Assembly (NCBI RefSeq): GCF_000514815.1 | Contig: NZ_AZWQ01000008.1 | Location: 288,086 to 352,085 of the forward strand | Length of the DNA stretch: 64,000 nucleotides | Source: Salinispora fenicalii | GTDB lineage: Bacteria; Actinomycetota; Actinomycetes; Mycobacteriales; Micromonosporaceae | Direction: 5' to 3' | In this document: piece by piece, positions 8,681 to 17,228 of the stretch | Layout of the letters: every line of letters begins with the position of its first letter | How positions within the stretch are numbered: the stretch's first letter is position 1 | The notes under the pieces: generated by a model | The model's input: only the letters and a program-made list of their open reading frames with translations | What the model was told of the DNA's origin: nothing | The model's database searches: none | Position numbers and translations under genes: made by a program

Positions 8681-9333
8681 CCCGGTAACGCCGGCCTGGT
8701 GTTCGGCCGGCGCGGCGGGCGGGCAGGCTGGACGGGCACCCGGGGACGGACCGATGGACGCCAGGCACGGCCATTGGCGTAGATCACCCGGAAGCCGAGG
8801 TACGAGGCGAGCGGTGCCCAATGCGCCGAGCCCATGCGCAGTTCGGCCGCGTTGTGCCGCTGCCCGTTAGCGAGCACATCGAGCAGGACGGTCTCAAAGG
8901 CCGCGGACTCCACCCAGTCGACCTCCCGGGTGAAGCCGCAGATCAGGGCCGCACCGGTGGAGTCCAGGAAGGCTCGCAGTACGGCGTCGTTGGCGCGCAG
9001 CACCGAGCAGCTGCCGAAGTAGAGGCGCCGCCCCTCACAGCGACCAGCCATCAGCTCGGCCACGTCGGTGAGGGCCACCGACTCCCAGTCGGTCAGGCGC
9101 AGCCGGCTGGGCTCCCCATGGGTGGCGAAGAAGCCGACCCGGTAGTCGGCGTACTGCTTGAGCAGCCAACGGTCAACGAAGTAGAACAGTTCATCCCGGG
9201 TCGCCGCGTCCTTGTGGATGAACCGGATCCGGCTCAGTCGCTCCAGCAGTTCCAGGGTGGGTAGGACGGAACCGCGCTCGTTGAGGTCACGGTGCCACTG
9301 GCCCTCGACACAGAAGACGCCACCGCGCGCCAC
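8674..9333 (-). CDS. Uncharacterised protein with a caspase/CHAT-like His-Cys pair
   Basis: A 219-residue protein I match only to actinobacterial hypothetical proteins (possibly DUF6642). What can be seen: a central alpha/beta core with YRVGFFATHGEP followed about 35 residues later by RRLYFGSCSVLR. A His at the end of one hydrophobic strand and a Cys at the end of the next (ATHG... GSCS) is the layout of the catalytic dyad in CHAT/caspase-fold peptidases; this is inference from pattern, not a confirmed family hit. The tail after residue ~190 is Pro/Arg-rich and probably disordered. GTG 9333 has GGGAGG 6 nt upstream. It overlaps the convergent SDR by 7 bp. Confidence 0.7.
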   Translation of the reverse strand: MARGGVFCVEGQWHRDLNERGSVLPTLELLERLSRIRFIHKDAATRDELFYFVDRWLLKQYADYRVGFFATHGEPSRLRLTDWESVALTDVAELMAGRCEGRRLYFGSCSVLRANDAVLRAFLDSTGAALICGFTREVDWVESAAFETVLLDVLANGQRHNAAELRMGSAHWAPLASYLGFRVIYANGRAWRPSVRPRVPVQPARPPRRPNTRPALPGQ

Positions 9334-9475
9334 CTGGCACCTCCCCTCGTCGGCGGCGCCGACGTTACCGGCTGCCCGGCGGCTGGCCGAGCTATCACCG
9401 CCTGGTGTGGCGCGAAGGGCCGGGTGGCGCGGCCGGTTCTGGTGATCAGGCCCTGGTGGACCCGAGCGATGCCGA

Positions 9476-9507
9476 GGTGTCGGGGTCGCCGCGGCGACCC
9501 CGACACC
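9476..9507 (-). terminator. 32-bp perfect palindrome after the DHA2 exporter gene
   Basis: Positions 9476-9507 form an uninterrupted self-complementary sequence (15-bp arms around gc), 5 bp beyond the exporter stop codon. Most likely a terminator; cruciform or protein-binding roles are possible. Confidence 0.7.
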
Positions 9508-9512
9508 GGAGA

Positions 9513-11120
9513 TCAGTGGACAACCGCCGGCGTGCTCGGTTCGCCCGGCTGGCTGCCCGGCTGGTCGTCGTGCGACCGCGACCGTTCCCGCCGCCGGGGC
9601 AGGAACGCGGCCGGGATGAAGGTGAGCAGCACCAGCGCGAAGGCCACCCAGAACGTGGTGGCGAAGGAGTCGGCGGCGAAGGCGAGTCCGCGCTCGATGA
9701 GCGTCGGATCGGGGACCTGCTGGGCCAGTTCCGGCTGCTGCTGGGCGGCGATCGCCAGGCCCGCCTCGGTGACCGGCTCACCGTTCGGACCGGTCAGGCC
9801 GGGGATCGGCCGGGATCCGTTCAACTCGTTGGTGAGGATCACCGACATCACCGCCGCGCCGACCGAACCACCGATCTGCTGGATGATGTTCACCAGGGTG
9901 GAGCCGCGAGCCACCTCCGGACCGGTCAGCGTCCGCAGCGCGGAGGTCATGATCGGCATCATCGTGCCGCCCATGCCCAGGCCCATGACGAACAACGAGC
10001 CGCAGATCAACAGGTACGAGGTCTCGGGGCCAACCTGCGTGAAGGTGAAGAACCCGGCGGCGAGCAGCACCAACGCGAACGGCACCGTGCGCCCCACCGG
10101 CACCCGGTCGGCCAGCGTCCCAGCGATCGGCATCGTCACCATCGCACCGATGCCCTGCGGCGCGATGAGGAGGCCGGCGTGCAGGGTCGACTCCCCGCGT
10201 ACCTGCAGGAAGTAGCTCGGGAAGAGCAGACCGGCGCCCATGAACGCGATAATGAACACGAACATCGTCACCGACGCCACAGCCAGCCGACGGTTCCGGA
10301 ACAGCCGCAGGTCGAGGAGCGGGTGCCGGGGCTTGAACGAGTAGAAGACGAAGGAGACCACCAGCACGGCGCCGATCAACATCGGCACCCACACCTCGGG
10401 GTCGGCGAAGGTGCCCACCTCGGGCAGCGTGGAGACGCCATAGAGGAAGAGCGCCAGCCCCGGGGAGAGCATCAGCATGCCGAGGAAGTCGAACGACTCG
10501 GACGACTCCGGAGCGTCCTTCGGGAGGGCCAACTGCGCATAGACCAGGGCGAGTAGCCCGATCGGCACGTTGATCAGGAAGATCCAGTGCCAGCTGGCCA
10601 CGTCGATCAGCCAGCCGCCGAGGATCGGCCCACCGATCGGACCGAGCAGCATCGGGATACCCAGGACGGCCATCAACCGGCCGATTCGGTGCGGCCCCGC
10701 CGCCCGGGTCATGATCGTCATGCCGATCGGCATCAGCATGCCGCCGCCGAGGCCCTGCAGCACCCGGTACGCGATCAGCTCGCTGATCGTGTCGGCGGTG
10801 GCGCAGAGACCGGACCCAATGGTGAACAGGGCCAGGGCGATCATGTAGAGGCGTTTGGTGCCGAACCGGTTGGCCGCCCACCCGCTCAGCGGAATCACCG
10901 TGGCCAGGGCGAGGGTGTAGCCGGTCATCGTCCACGCGACCCGGGCGTAGGACGCGTCAAACTCACTCTGGAAGGTCGGTAGCGCGACGCTGACCACCGT
11001 CACGTCGAGGATCGCCATGATCGCGCCGAGCACGACCACGCCCGCCACCTTGAGCACCGCGGCGTCAAGCTTGTCCGATGGCGCGCCCGGCTGGGGGGAC
11101 GCGACCGATTGTTGTGTCAC
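9513..11120 (-). CDS. DHA2-family (EmrB/QacA) 14-TMS MFS drug exporter
   Basis: A 535-residue integral membrane protein with fourteen predicted helices. Helix 1 carries MAILDVTVVSVALPTF (motif D1 of DHA2 transporters), the 2-3 loop GWAANRFGTKRLY (motif A), and helix 5 LGPIGGPILGGWL (motif C, antiporter signature). DHA2 pumps export drugs or toxic metabolites in exchange for protons. The C-terminal ~45 residues are hydrophilic and Arg/His-rich. GTG start at 11120 with AGGAG at 5-nt spacing. It is monocistronic, with the palindrome 9476-9507 right behind the stop. Confidence 0.92.
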   Translation of the reverse strand: MTQQSVASPQPGAPSDKLDAAVLKVAGVVVLGAIMAILDVTVVSVALPTFQSEFDASYARVAWTMTGYTLALATVIPLSGWAANRFGTKRLYMIALALFTIGSGLCATADTISELIAYRVLQGLGGGMLMPIGMTIMTRAAGPHRIGRLMAVLGIPMLLGPIGGPILGGWLIDVASWHWIFLINVPIGLLALVYAQLALPKDAPESSESFDFLGMLMLSPGLALFLYGVSTLPEVGTFADPEVWVPMLIGAVLVVSFVFYSFKPRHPLLDLRLFRNRRLAVASVTMFVFIIAFMGAGLLFPSYFLQVRGESTLHAGLLIAPQGIGAMVTMPIAGTLADRVPVGRTVPFALVLLAAGFFTFTQVGPETSYLLICGSLFVMGLGMGGTMMPIMTSALRTLTGPEVARGSTLVNIIQQIGGSVGAAVMSVILTNELNGSRPIPGLTGPNGEPVTEAGLAIAAQQQPELAQQVPDPTLIERGLAFAADSFATTFWVAFALVLLTFIPAAFLPRRRERSRSHDDQPGSQPGEPSTPAVVH

Positions 11121-11434
11121 GGATTCTCCTGATGTCGGTTCGGTCTAGGGAGGTCGCTGCAGGCACGCCGCGGCGCCCGCCACGGGCAGCGGGTGGCCAG
11201 GAACGAGCAAAACGCAGGAAGACTAGCCCTCTCCACCGACAGCCCGCCGTCGAATTTGACGCTCCCCGAAGCCCGTCGGTAGGTGTTCCTCGTCACGCCT
11301 GGCCGCCCAGGGCGGCGATGTCGAAATCCCCGCCCCGCTCCGTCCCACCCACGAAATCAGGACGACCGAGCGGAGGGCGCAGGCCTAGCTACGCCCTTCC
11401 CGGCAGCCGCAGAACGAGCACCAAAGGGAGCGAA
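11121..11434. other. Divergent intergenic region, 314 bp
   Basis: Lies between the DHA2 exporter (minus) and the dihydrofolate-reductase-like gene (plus) and must hold both promoters. An open frame runs through it in phase with the plus-strand gene but its translation is Arg/Pro-rich and lacks a ribosome site, so I do not count it as coding. No clear operator palindrome was found. Confidence 0.5.
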
Positions 11435-12028
11435 ATGCGAAAACTCATCGTGGTCAGTGCCGTGTCGATGGACGGCTTCTACGACGGCCCCGGCGGCGGC
11501 GTGACCGTGCCGATGGAAGACTGTTTCGGCACCTACAACCTCGAACGGATCCAAGCAGCCGACACCGTACTGCTCGGCGCGAACTCCTACGCGATCTTCT
11601 CCAACCACTGGCCCGGCGTCGCCGACGACAGCTCCGCCTTCGAGGCCGACCGCGAATTCTCAAAGATCTACAACGTGGTCGAGAAGGTGGTCGTCTCCGA
11701 CCACGCCGCCCCACCGCCGGCCGACCACCCCTGGGCCGACAACACCCGCATCATCAGCCGCGCCGACGCCCCCACCGAGATCGCCAAGCTCAAGGAAGAG
11801 GACGGCCGGGAAATCGTCACCTGGGGCAGTCGGGCCGCCTGGAACGGGCTCCTCCCGCATGGCCTGATCGACGAATTCCACGTGCTCCTCGGCCCAGCCG
11901 CCCTCGGCGGTGGCACCCCGCTGTTCGAACGCCCGGTCTCACTCCGACGCCTGGGCGTACGCACCTTCGACACCTTCGACACCGTCCTACTCCAGTACGG
12001 CGTGGCGCAGCCATCCGCGCAGCGGTGA
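11435..12028 (+). CDS. Dihydrofolate reductase / RibD C-terminal-like protein
   Basis: A 197-residue protein starting MRKLIVVSAVSMDGFYDGPG, the standard beginning of the small reductase family related to DHFR and the RibD reductase domain. Other family marks are TVLLGANSYAIFSNHWP, IVTWGSRAAWNGLL and the FHVLLGPAALGGGTPLF block. These proteins bind NADPH but most are not true DHFRs, and their substrates are unknown. GGGAG lies 4 nt upstream of the ATG. The last codons run into Gln/Pro-rich sequence. No operon partner: the next gene starts 162 bp downstream. Confidence 0.87.
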   Translation: MRKLIVVSAVSMDGFYDGPGGGVTVPMEDCFGTYNLERIQAADTVLLGANSYAIFSNHWPGVADDSSAFEADREFSKIYNVVEKVVVSDHAAPPPADHPWADNTRIISRADAPTEIAKLKEEDGREIVTWGSRAAWNGLLPHGLIDEFHVLLGPAALGGGTPLFERPVSLRRLGVRTFDTFDTVLLQYGVAQPSAQR

Positions 12029-12190
12029 CCCACCCGGGCGACCCGCACCGACGTTGTCCGGAACTGCAGACACGGCCCGTGAGCTCCACGGCCACCCGGT
12101 CTGCGAAACAGCCAGGCGGTCGAGGCGTATCCAGGTGGCAAGCGGGTACCAAGGGGCCGGGCCGCGGGTGCCCTGGAAGGTGGTACGGGC

Positions 12191-12514
12191 GTGGCGAAAT
12201 ATCTCTTCCAAGCGACCTATACCGCCCAGGGCGTGGCGGGACTGGGTGAGCAGGGTGGAACGGTCCGGGCAGAGGTGGTCCGGGCGCTGATCGAGAACGC
12301 TGGCGGGCGGGTGGAGTCGTTGTACTTCGCGATCGGCAAACACGACCTCTTCGTCTCCTGCGAGGTGCCGGACAACATGACCACCGCCGCTCTCGGCATC
12401 GCGGCCCAGGCGACGGGGGGAGTGAGAGCCGAGGTCATCCCGCTGATTACGCCAGAGGAGATCGATGAAGCAGCACAGACGCCGGTCACCTACCAGCCGC
12501 CGGGTCAGGCGTAG
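12191..12514 (+). CDS. GYD-domain protein
   Basis: A 107-residue protein of the GYD family (ferredoxin-like fold, oligomeric). The typical opening KYLFQATYTAQGVAGL and the segment GRVESLYFAIGKHDLFV are both present, as is the C-terminal VIPLITPEEIDEA. GTG 12191 preceded by GGAAGG at 10 nt. Function of the family is unknown; members are common small soluble proteins in actinobacteria. Confidence 0.85.
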   Translation: MAKYLFQATYTAQGVAGLGEQGGTVRAEVVRALIENAGGRVESLYFAIGKHDLFVSCEVPDNMTTAALGIAAQATGGVRAEVIPLITPEEIDEAAQTPVTYQPPGQA

Positions 12515-12578
12515 CCACCCCGTCAGCCGGTAAGGCCGAGCAGGCCACGCACCCGGTGACGGAGTAGCCGGAAGCTCG

Positions 12579-13868
12579 CTACGACAGCTTCGTCGCACGG
12601 TCCGGGCGTCCGTCGCCCCGGTCTGGCGTCGCGTCCCACCCGGCGGCGCGGTCGCGATCGGACTCCCACCAGCTGGAACGACCGTCCGGACCGACCGACG
12701 ACGACCGGTCGTGCCAGCGTTTCGGGCCGCAATGCCACCCGCATCTGCCGTCCCGCCCCTCCCCGGCCCGATGCGACGAATCGGCGCGGTGCGGCCACTC
12801 GGCGCGGTGCGACGAATCGGCGCGGTGCGACAGATCAGCGCGGTGCGACAAATCAGCACGATGCGACACCGACGGATCAACGGAGGTCGGCGCGGGCGAC
12901 GCTTCGGCGGACGGCGGCACCACAGCGGGCGGCACCGCCACGGCGGACGGCGGCACCACGGTGGGCGGATCGGACTGCGGCGACGCGGGGGGCGCCGGGC
13001 GGTTGCTTGGTACGGGGCTGGCGGGGCCGGACGCGTCGCTGGGTTCGGACCGGTCGAGCCCCGCCAGCGGCGCGGCCGGCGGCAGCGTCACCCCGGCGGT
13101 GACAACGAAAGCAGCCACCACCGAGGCAGCGACCGCCGCGACGGCGCCGACGCACCGGCGGTCATTCAGTCGAGCCCGCATCGGGGCCTGCTCCGGCAGG
13201 GCGACCGGGGGCGCCATCGGCCGGCTGCGCTCGTGGGCGGCGACCAGCTCATCCAGGCAGGCGGCGACCGCATCTCGGTTGCCGAGGCCATCGGTGAAGG
13301 CGAGCGTGACGTGAAACCGGAAGGTCAGGGTCACCGGACGCGGCACCAGCAGCCCGGCCACCGAGGACCCGTCGACGGTGGGCAGCAGGGTCAGCGGCGA
13401 ACGGCGATGGTGGGCCGGCGCGACCAACTCCTCGAACCACCAGTCCCGTTGTCGATGCCGGCCGAGAAAGATCACGCGCCGGTCGGTCACCACGCCGCTG
13501 CCGACCTCCACCGCCCGGATCCCCGGCGGCAGTGGACGCGGCGGCTGGTCGGTGCCGGCCAGGTCCATCGCCAGCCCGGGCACGGGTAGTCGGCCGATGT
13601 TCCCGGTAACGGCCTCGACCAACTCCACGGCCGGGAACACGCGGTGGACCACCTCACCGGGAACCAGTCGCACCGGCACGCTCCGCGGCGGGCCCGACCC
13701 AAGCAGGCCGACCTCGACCCGTAGCCGGGTCAGCTCCTCGGCACGGCAGCGCCAGGCATCAGCCTCGGCCACGTGAACACGCTGTCGCCGGTCGTTCTCC
13801 CGGTTGGCCCACCGGGAACGCCAGGGCGGTCGAGGACCACGCACGAGGCGGGGTGAGGTCGCCGTCAC
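12579..13868 (-). CDS. Single-pass membrane protein with SHRAD repeats (paralogue of the next gene)
   Basis: A 429-residue protein in three parts: a soluble N-terminal region (~260 aa) containing WANRENDRRQRV and a beta-rich segment (GVVTDRRVIFLGRHRQRDWW) shared with the neighbour; one transmembrane helix rich in Ala/Val (AAVAASVVAAFVVTAGV); then a long Pro/Ser linker, five hexapeptides of type SHRAD[LS], and a His/Trp/Arg-rich tail. The predicted topology is inside-in, repeats outside. No enzyme motif is visible. The N-terminal region is shared with the gene at 13963-15171, so the pair arose by duplication; the C-termini are unrelated. GTG 13868 has no clear ribosome site, so the start is uncertain. 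Confidence 0.72.
   Translation of the reverse strand: MTATSPRLVRGPRPPWRSRWANRENDRRQRVHVAEADAWRCRAEELTRLRVEVGLLGSGPPRSVPVRLVPGEVVHRVFPAVELVEAVTGNIGRLPVPGLAMDLAGTDQPPRPLPPGIRAVEVGSGVVTDRRVIFLGRHRQRDWWFEELVAPAHHRRSPLTLLPTVDGSSVAGLLVPRPVTLTFRFHVTLAFTDGLGNRDAVAACLDELVAAHERSRPMAPPVALPEQAPMRARLNDRRCVGAVAAVAASVVAAFVVTAGVTLPPAAPLAGLDRSEPSDASGPASPVPSNRPAPPASPQSDPPTVVPPSAVAVPPAVVPPSAEASPAPTSVDPSVSHRADLSHRADLSHRADSSHRAEWPHRADSSHRAGEGRDGRCGWHCGPKRWHDRSSSVGPDGRSSWWESDRDRAAGWDATPDRGDGRPDRATKLS
12773..12862. repeat. Five 18-bp tandem repeats encoding SHRAD hexapeptides
   Basis: Units 12773-12790, 12791-12808, 12809-12826, 12827-12844 and 12845-12862 share the pattern gcgacrartcrgcrcggt (reverse strand codes Ser-His-Arg-Ala-Asp-X). 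The units differ by 1-5 bases, so expansion is not very recent. Lies in the extracytoplasmic part of the 12579-13868 gene. Confidence 0.85.
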
Positions 13869-13962
13869 ATACAGAACAACGTTTCACATCCCAGTTGGAT
13901 ACGGCCATCCCTACTGACGAGTACGATCTCGGCAGGAAGCGGAACAGGCCCCCCAACGGGGT

Positions 13963-15171
13963 TCACCCGGGCTGCGGGCTCAGCGCACGTACGGTGCGCC
14001 AGACGCCGCCATGCTGGCCACAGGCGCGCGGACTGCCGCCGGCGAGACTGACCGCGCTGTTTCCACACTGCACCAGATATCCACGGCCGGCCCAGAATCC
14101 GGGCACGCAGTCGAACCAGTCACACACCTCGGCGGCCGGCTTCCGGATCGGGTCACCAGCGCAGAAGCCGTACCCCAGTGGGTTGGTCGGAGCGCCGCAC
14201 AGGTCTGCTGCCGCGATCGGCGTCGGTGCCGGGGAGCCAGTCATGGCGGCAGCCGCGCCGACAGCCGTGGCCGAGGTGGCTGCGGTAGCCGGGGTGGTAG
14301 CGGTAGCCGAGGTGGCTACGGCAGCAGAGGTGGTTGCGGCTGGTGGTTCCGTCGCGTTGCCGGCCGTCGCCGCCGCCACCTCCGTCCGGATCGAATCGGA
14401 CGGGGCGGACGGGGCAGAGACGATCAACGCCGCCGGGACCAGTAGGGCGACCCCGACGGCGACCGCCACCGTCCGCGCGCTACCGCGGACGAGCCCGGTC
14501 AGTCGAGCCTGCGCGGGCGTGAGAACGGCGGGGCGCAGCGGCTTGCGCTGAGCGTGCTCGGCGAGGGCCTCGTCGAGTTGGGCGAGCACCGCCTCCCGCT
14601 GCTCGATCGCGTCCGCGAAGGCCACACTCAGCTTGAACCGGAAGTCGGCCGCTGCCTCCGACGGCAGCAGCAGGCCGGAGGCGCGCCGCCGGTCGAGCAC
14701 CTGGATCAGCGTCACCGGCGCGCGGGAGTCGTGGGCCAGGCCGGTCATCTTGCCGTACGCCCAGTCGCGCCGACCGCGTCCACCGAGCAGGACCAGCCGA
14801 CGGTTGGTGATCACGGCGATGCCGGTGTCGGTGATCCGGATGCCGTCCGGGCGCCGCTTGCGTAGCGGACTGGATCGCAGCGCAACCGTGAGCTCGGGTG
14901 CGGGGAGCACCGCTGCACGCCGGACCTCGACCAGCTGGGCGGCGGGCAGCACCCAACAGACCGTCTCTCCAGGGTCGAGTTCGATCGGGAGACCGGCGCC
15001 CGCGTCGGCCGAGCCACCGAACTCCTCGGCCAGGGTCCGCAGGCGCCGCAGCTCCTCGTCCCGCTGCCGCCACGCCCCGTCGGCCGCGCGGAACACCCGC
15101 TGCCGCCGTTCGTTCTGCCGGTACGCCCACTGGTACCGCCACGTCGAACCCGTCGAGTCAGTCTTCGCCAC
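13963..15171 (-). CDS. Single-pass membrane protein with Cys-rich C-terminal domain
   Basis: A 402-residue paralogue of the downstream gene. N-terminal ~265 residues carry WAYRQNERRQRVFRAADGAW (probable helix) and GIAVITNRRLVLLGGRGRRDW (beta region). Then come one transmembrane helix (VAVAVGVALLVPAALIV), an Ala/Thr-rich linker, and an extracytoplasmic Cys-rich domain: C..CDWFDCVPGFWAGRGYLV, QCGNSAVSLAGG and ACGQHGG. The GY..QC...S..GG...AC..HGG pattern resembles the small secreted DUF3761-type domain of actinobacteria. I start at GTG 15171, which has GGAGG at 7 nt; an upstream in-frame start at 15261 adds 30 poorly supported residues. Role unknown; the architecture suggests a cell-envelope sensor or anchor. 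Confidence 0.75.
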   Translation of the reverse strand: MAKTDSTGSTWRYQWAYRQNERRQRVFRAADGAWRQRDEELRRLRTLAEEFGGSADAGAGLPIELDPGETVCWVLPAAQLVEVRRAAVLPAPELTVALRSSPLRKRRPDGIRITDTGIAVITNRRLVLLGGRGRRDWAYGKMTGLAHDSRAPVTLIQVLDRRRASGLLLPSEAAADFRFKLSVAFADAIEQREAVLAQLDEALAEHAQRKPLRPAVLTPAQARLTGLVRGSARTVAVAVGVALLVPAALIVSAPSAPSDSIRTEVAAATAGNATEPPAATTSAAVATSATATTPATAATSATAVGAAAAMTGSPAPTPIAAADLCGAPTNPLGYGFCAGDPIRKPAAEVCDWFDCVPGFWAGRGYLVQCGNSAVSLAGGSPRACGQHGGVWRTVRALSPQPG

Positions 15172-15308
15172 GCCGACCCCTCCGCCGCGTAGGCCACCAT
15201 TCGGGGTGTCACCAGGAATAACTCCGGTGTAATCCCACGAGGGACGGCCTACTGCGAACAATATGTCCGATCGACGGAGTGATTCAGACGATAGGCGGAC
15301 CTGCCGCG

Positions 15309-15593
15309 TCAGGGTGTCTCGACGGCGGAAATCTCGTATCGAAAGATTCTCGCGTCCCGAATCGCTATCTGCTGTTCCTCAGTCGGGCCGGCACCGCGGA
15401 AGGTCAGCAGCTGTTCCTCGGTCTCCCAACGCTCGTAGACGTTGATTCGGCCGGGCTCGACCAGGTCCCCGCTGATCGTGAAGTCGAGACAGCCGGACGC
15501 GCCCCGCGCAGCCGTCACGACCTCGAGGCATCCGGCGAGGTAACTTTCTCGATCCTCCGGGTCGACGTACATGCTTCCGGCGACGATGAGCAT
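15309..15593 (-). CDS. Antibiotic biosynthesis monooxygenase (ABM) domain protein
   Basis: A 94-residue ferredoxin-like (dimeric alpha/beta barrel) protein opening MLIVAGSMYVDPEDRESYL, with GCLDFTISGDLVEPGRINVYERW, the conserved strand-Trp segment of ABM proteins. Members include quinone-forming monooxygenases that use no cofactor, and many general detoxifying or unknown proteins. It is a stand-alone gene between a membrane protein and an MFS exporter; no biosynthetic cluster is visible here. Confidence 0.88.
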   Translation of the reverse strand: MLIVAGSMYVDPEDRESYLAGCLEVVTAARGASGCLDFTISGDLVEPGRINVYERWETEEQLLTFRGAGPTEEQQIAIRDARIFRYEISAVETP

Positions 15594-15683
15594 CTGCCGG
15601 ACCTCCCACCCTCGTGATCCACTGGCGAAATCCCGCCCGCCGGTCTTCGACGGTCCTAGGCTGGCGGAACCTCACCAGCCAGC

Positions 15684-17102
15684 CTACGACCGTCCGAGCC
15701 CGCGCCCCGCCCCCTCGCTCAAGCCCGGCTGATCGCGTTGGCGTGAATCGCGGCGAACCAGCACCGCGACAGTCAGCGCGGCGAACGCCGCCGCACCGGC
15801 CATCGCCCAGAGCACGGACCGCAGCCCGCTGGTGAAGCCGGGATCGGCGAGCCGGCCCGCGGTGGTGCTCGCCAGCACCGCCCCGACGACCGCGATGGCG
15901 ACGGTCTCGCTGGCCAGCCGAGCCGTATTGATCATCCCGGCACCAGTGCCGGCCCGATGCGGCGGGACGCTAGCGATGGCGAGGGCGTCGAGCAGCCCGA
16001 TGGACAATCCGACACCGATACCGATAGCGAGCAGCGGGCCGGCCAGGTCAGCCGGGCCGCTGGTCGGGGCGATCACCGTCGCCCACGCCGCCCCCGCGGC
16101 GACCGTCAGAACGGCGACGACGATCACCGCCGACGCCGGCACCCACCGGGTCAGCACCCCGGCGAGCAGCGGCAACGCCACCGTCGGTGCGGTCAGCAGA
16201 ACCAGAGTCAGGCCAGCGGCGCTGGGCGTCAACCCAACCACCGTGGTGAGGTACGACGGCACATACACCAGCAGCGGCACCAGGACCGAGACGACGGTGG
16301 CCGCCGCCAGACAGATACCGACGAAGCGCGGGGTGGCCAGGAGGGTCAGGTCGAACATCGGCTCGGAGTGGGATCGCTCCACCCGGACGAAGACCACGAG
16401 CAGAGCCACTGTCGCCGCAAAGGCGGCCACAATCCGCGGGTCGCCCCAGCCGTACGCCGGCCCCTGCACGAAGCCGAAGATCAACAGCAGTAGTGCGGCG
16501 GTGAAGGAGAGGGTGCCGCCCCAGTCGATCCGGCCCGCGTGCGGCTGACGCGACTCCGGCAGCCACGGAACCAGCAGCAGCACCGCCACCGCCACCAACG
16601 CGGGCACGGCGAACACCGCCCGCCACCCCAGAGAGTCGATCAGCAGCCCGGCGGTCGTCGGGCCGAAAGCCAGGCCAGCGCCGATGGCCATACCGTAGGC
16701 ACTGAACGCGCGTAACCGAGCCCGCCCCTGAAAGGTGTTGGCCAGCAACGCCCCCGCGCTGGTCGCGGCGGCAGCCGCACCCACACCCGCGAGTGCGCGC
16801 AGCAGATTCAGCAGAAAGATGTCGCCGGCGACGACAGCGAGCAACCCCGCTCCGGCGGAGATCGCAAGCCCGATGGCGTAGACCCGCCGCCGACCGAACA
16901 GGTCGGCCAGGGCGCCCGTGGCGAGCATGAAGCTGGCGAAGGTGGCGTTGTAGCCGTTGACCACCCACTGCACCCCGGCCAGTTCCGCGTCGAGATCACG
17001 CCCGATCTCCGGCAACGCCACCGAGGCCCCGGTCAGCGAGAGCGGCAACGCGAAGGTCGACACCAGGACGGCGAACAACACGACCACGCGTCGGTTCCAC
17101 AC
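15684..17102 (-). CDS. MFS transporter (DHA2-like)
   Basis: A 472-residue multi-helix permease. Helix 1 ends SLTGASVALPEIGRDLD, the 2-3 loop has DLFGRRRVYAIGL (motif A), and AFGPTTAGLLIDSLGWR resembles motif C with its Gly/Pro pattern changed. About 13-14 helices can be drawn. The family exports drugs or metabolites using the proton gradient; the substrate is unknown. GTG 17102 follows GGGGAG closely (2 nt), which is tight; an alternative start is not obvious. Downstream, towards the ABM gene, the tail is Arg/Gly-rich. Confidence 0.87.
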   Translation of the reverse strand: MWNRRVVVLFAVLVSTFALPLSLTGASVALPEIGRDLDAELAGVQWVVNGYNATFASFMLATGALADLFGRRRVYAIGLAISAGAGLLAVVAGDIFLLNLLRALAGVGAAAAATSAGALLANTFQGRARLRAFSAYGMAIGAGLAFGPTTAGLLIDSLGWRAVFAVPALVAVAVLLLVPWLPESRQPHAGRIDWGGTLSFTAALLLLIFGFVQGPAYGWGDPRIVAAFAATVALLVVFVRVERSHSEPMFDLTLLATPRFVGICLAAATVVSVLVPLLVYVPSYLTTVVGLTPSAAGLTLVLLTAPTVALPLLAGVLTRWVPASAVIVVAVLTVAAGAAWATVIAPTSGPADLAGPLLAIGIGVGLSIGLLDALAIASVPPHRAGTGAGMINTARLASETVAIAVVGAVLASTTAGRLADPGFTSGLRSVLWAMAGAAAFAALTVAVLVRRDSRQRDQPGLSEGAGRGLGRS

Positions 17103-17188
17103 AGCTCCCCCGTTCCGTTCAAGCCGCTCCAGGCTAGTGGCCGCTGCTTCAAGCGGCCACCGGCCCGGAGGACCGGGTACGGGGAGCC

Positions 17189-17221
17189 GCTGCCGGCGGT
17201 CACCTTGCGACCGCCGGCAGC
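17189..17221 (-). terminator. 13-bp hairpin behind the fatty-acid methylation operon
   Basis: Arms 17189-17201 and 17209-17221 pair perfectly with a 7-nt loop. It begins 7 nt after the methyltransferase stop codon and separates that operon from the MFS gene. Confidence 0.72.
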
Positions 17222-17228
17222 ACTGACG

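Noticed and set aside
12773..12862. Tandem 18-bp repeats considered as a CRISPR array
   Set aside because: Units are contiguous without spacers and encode in-frame hexapeptides.
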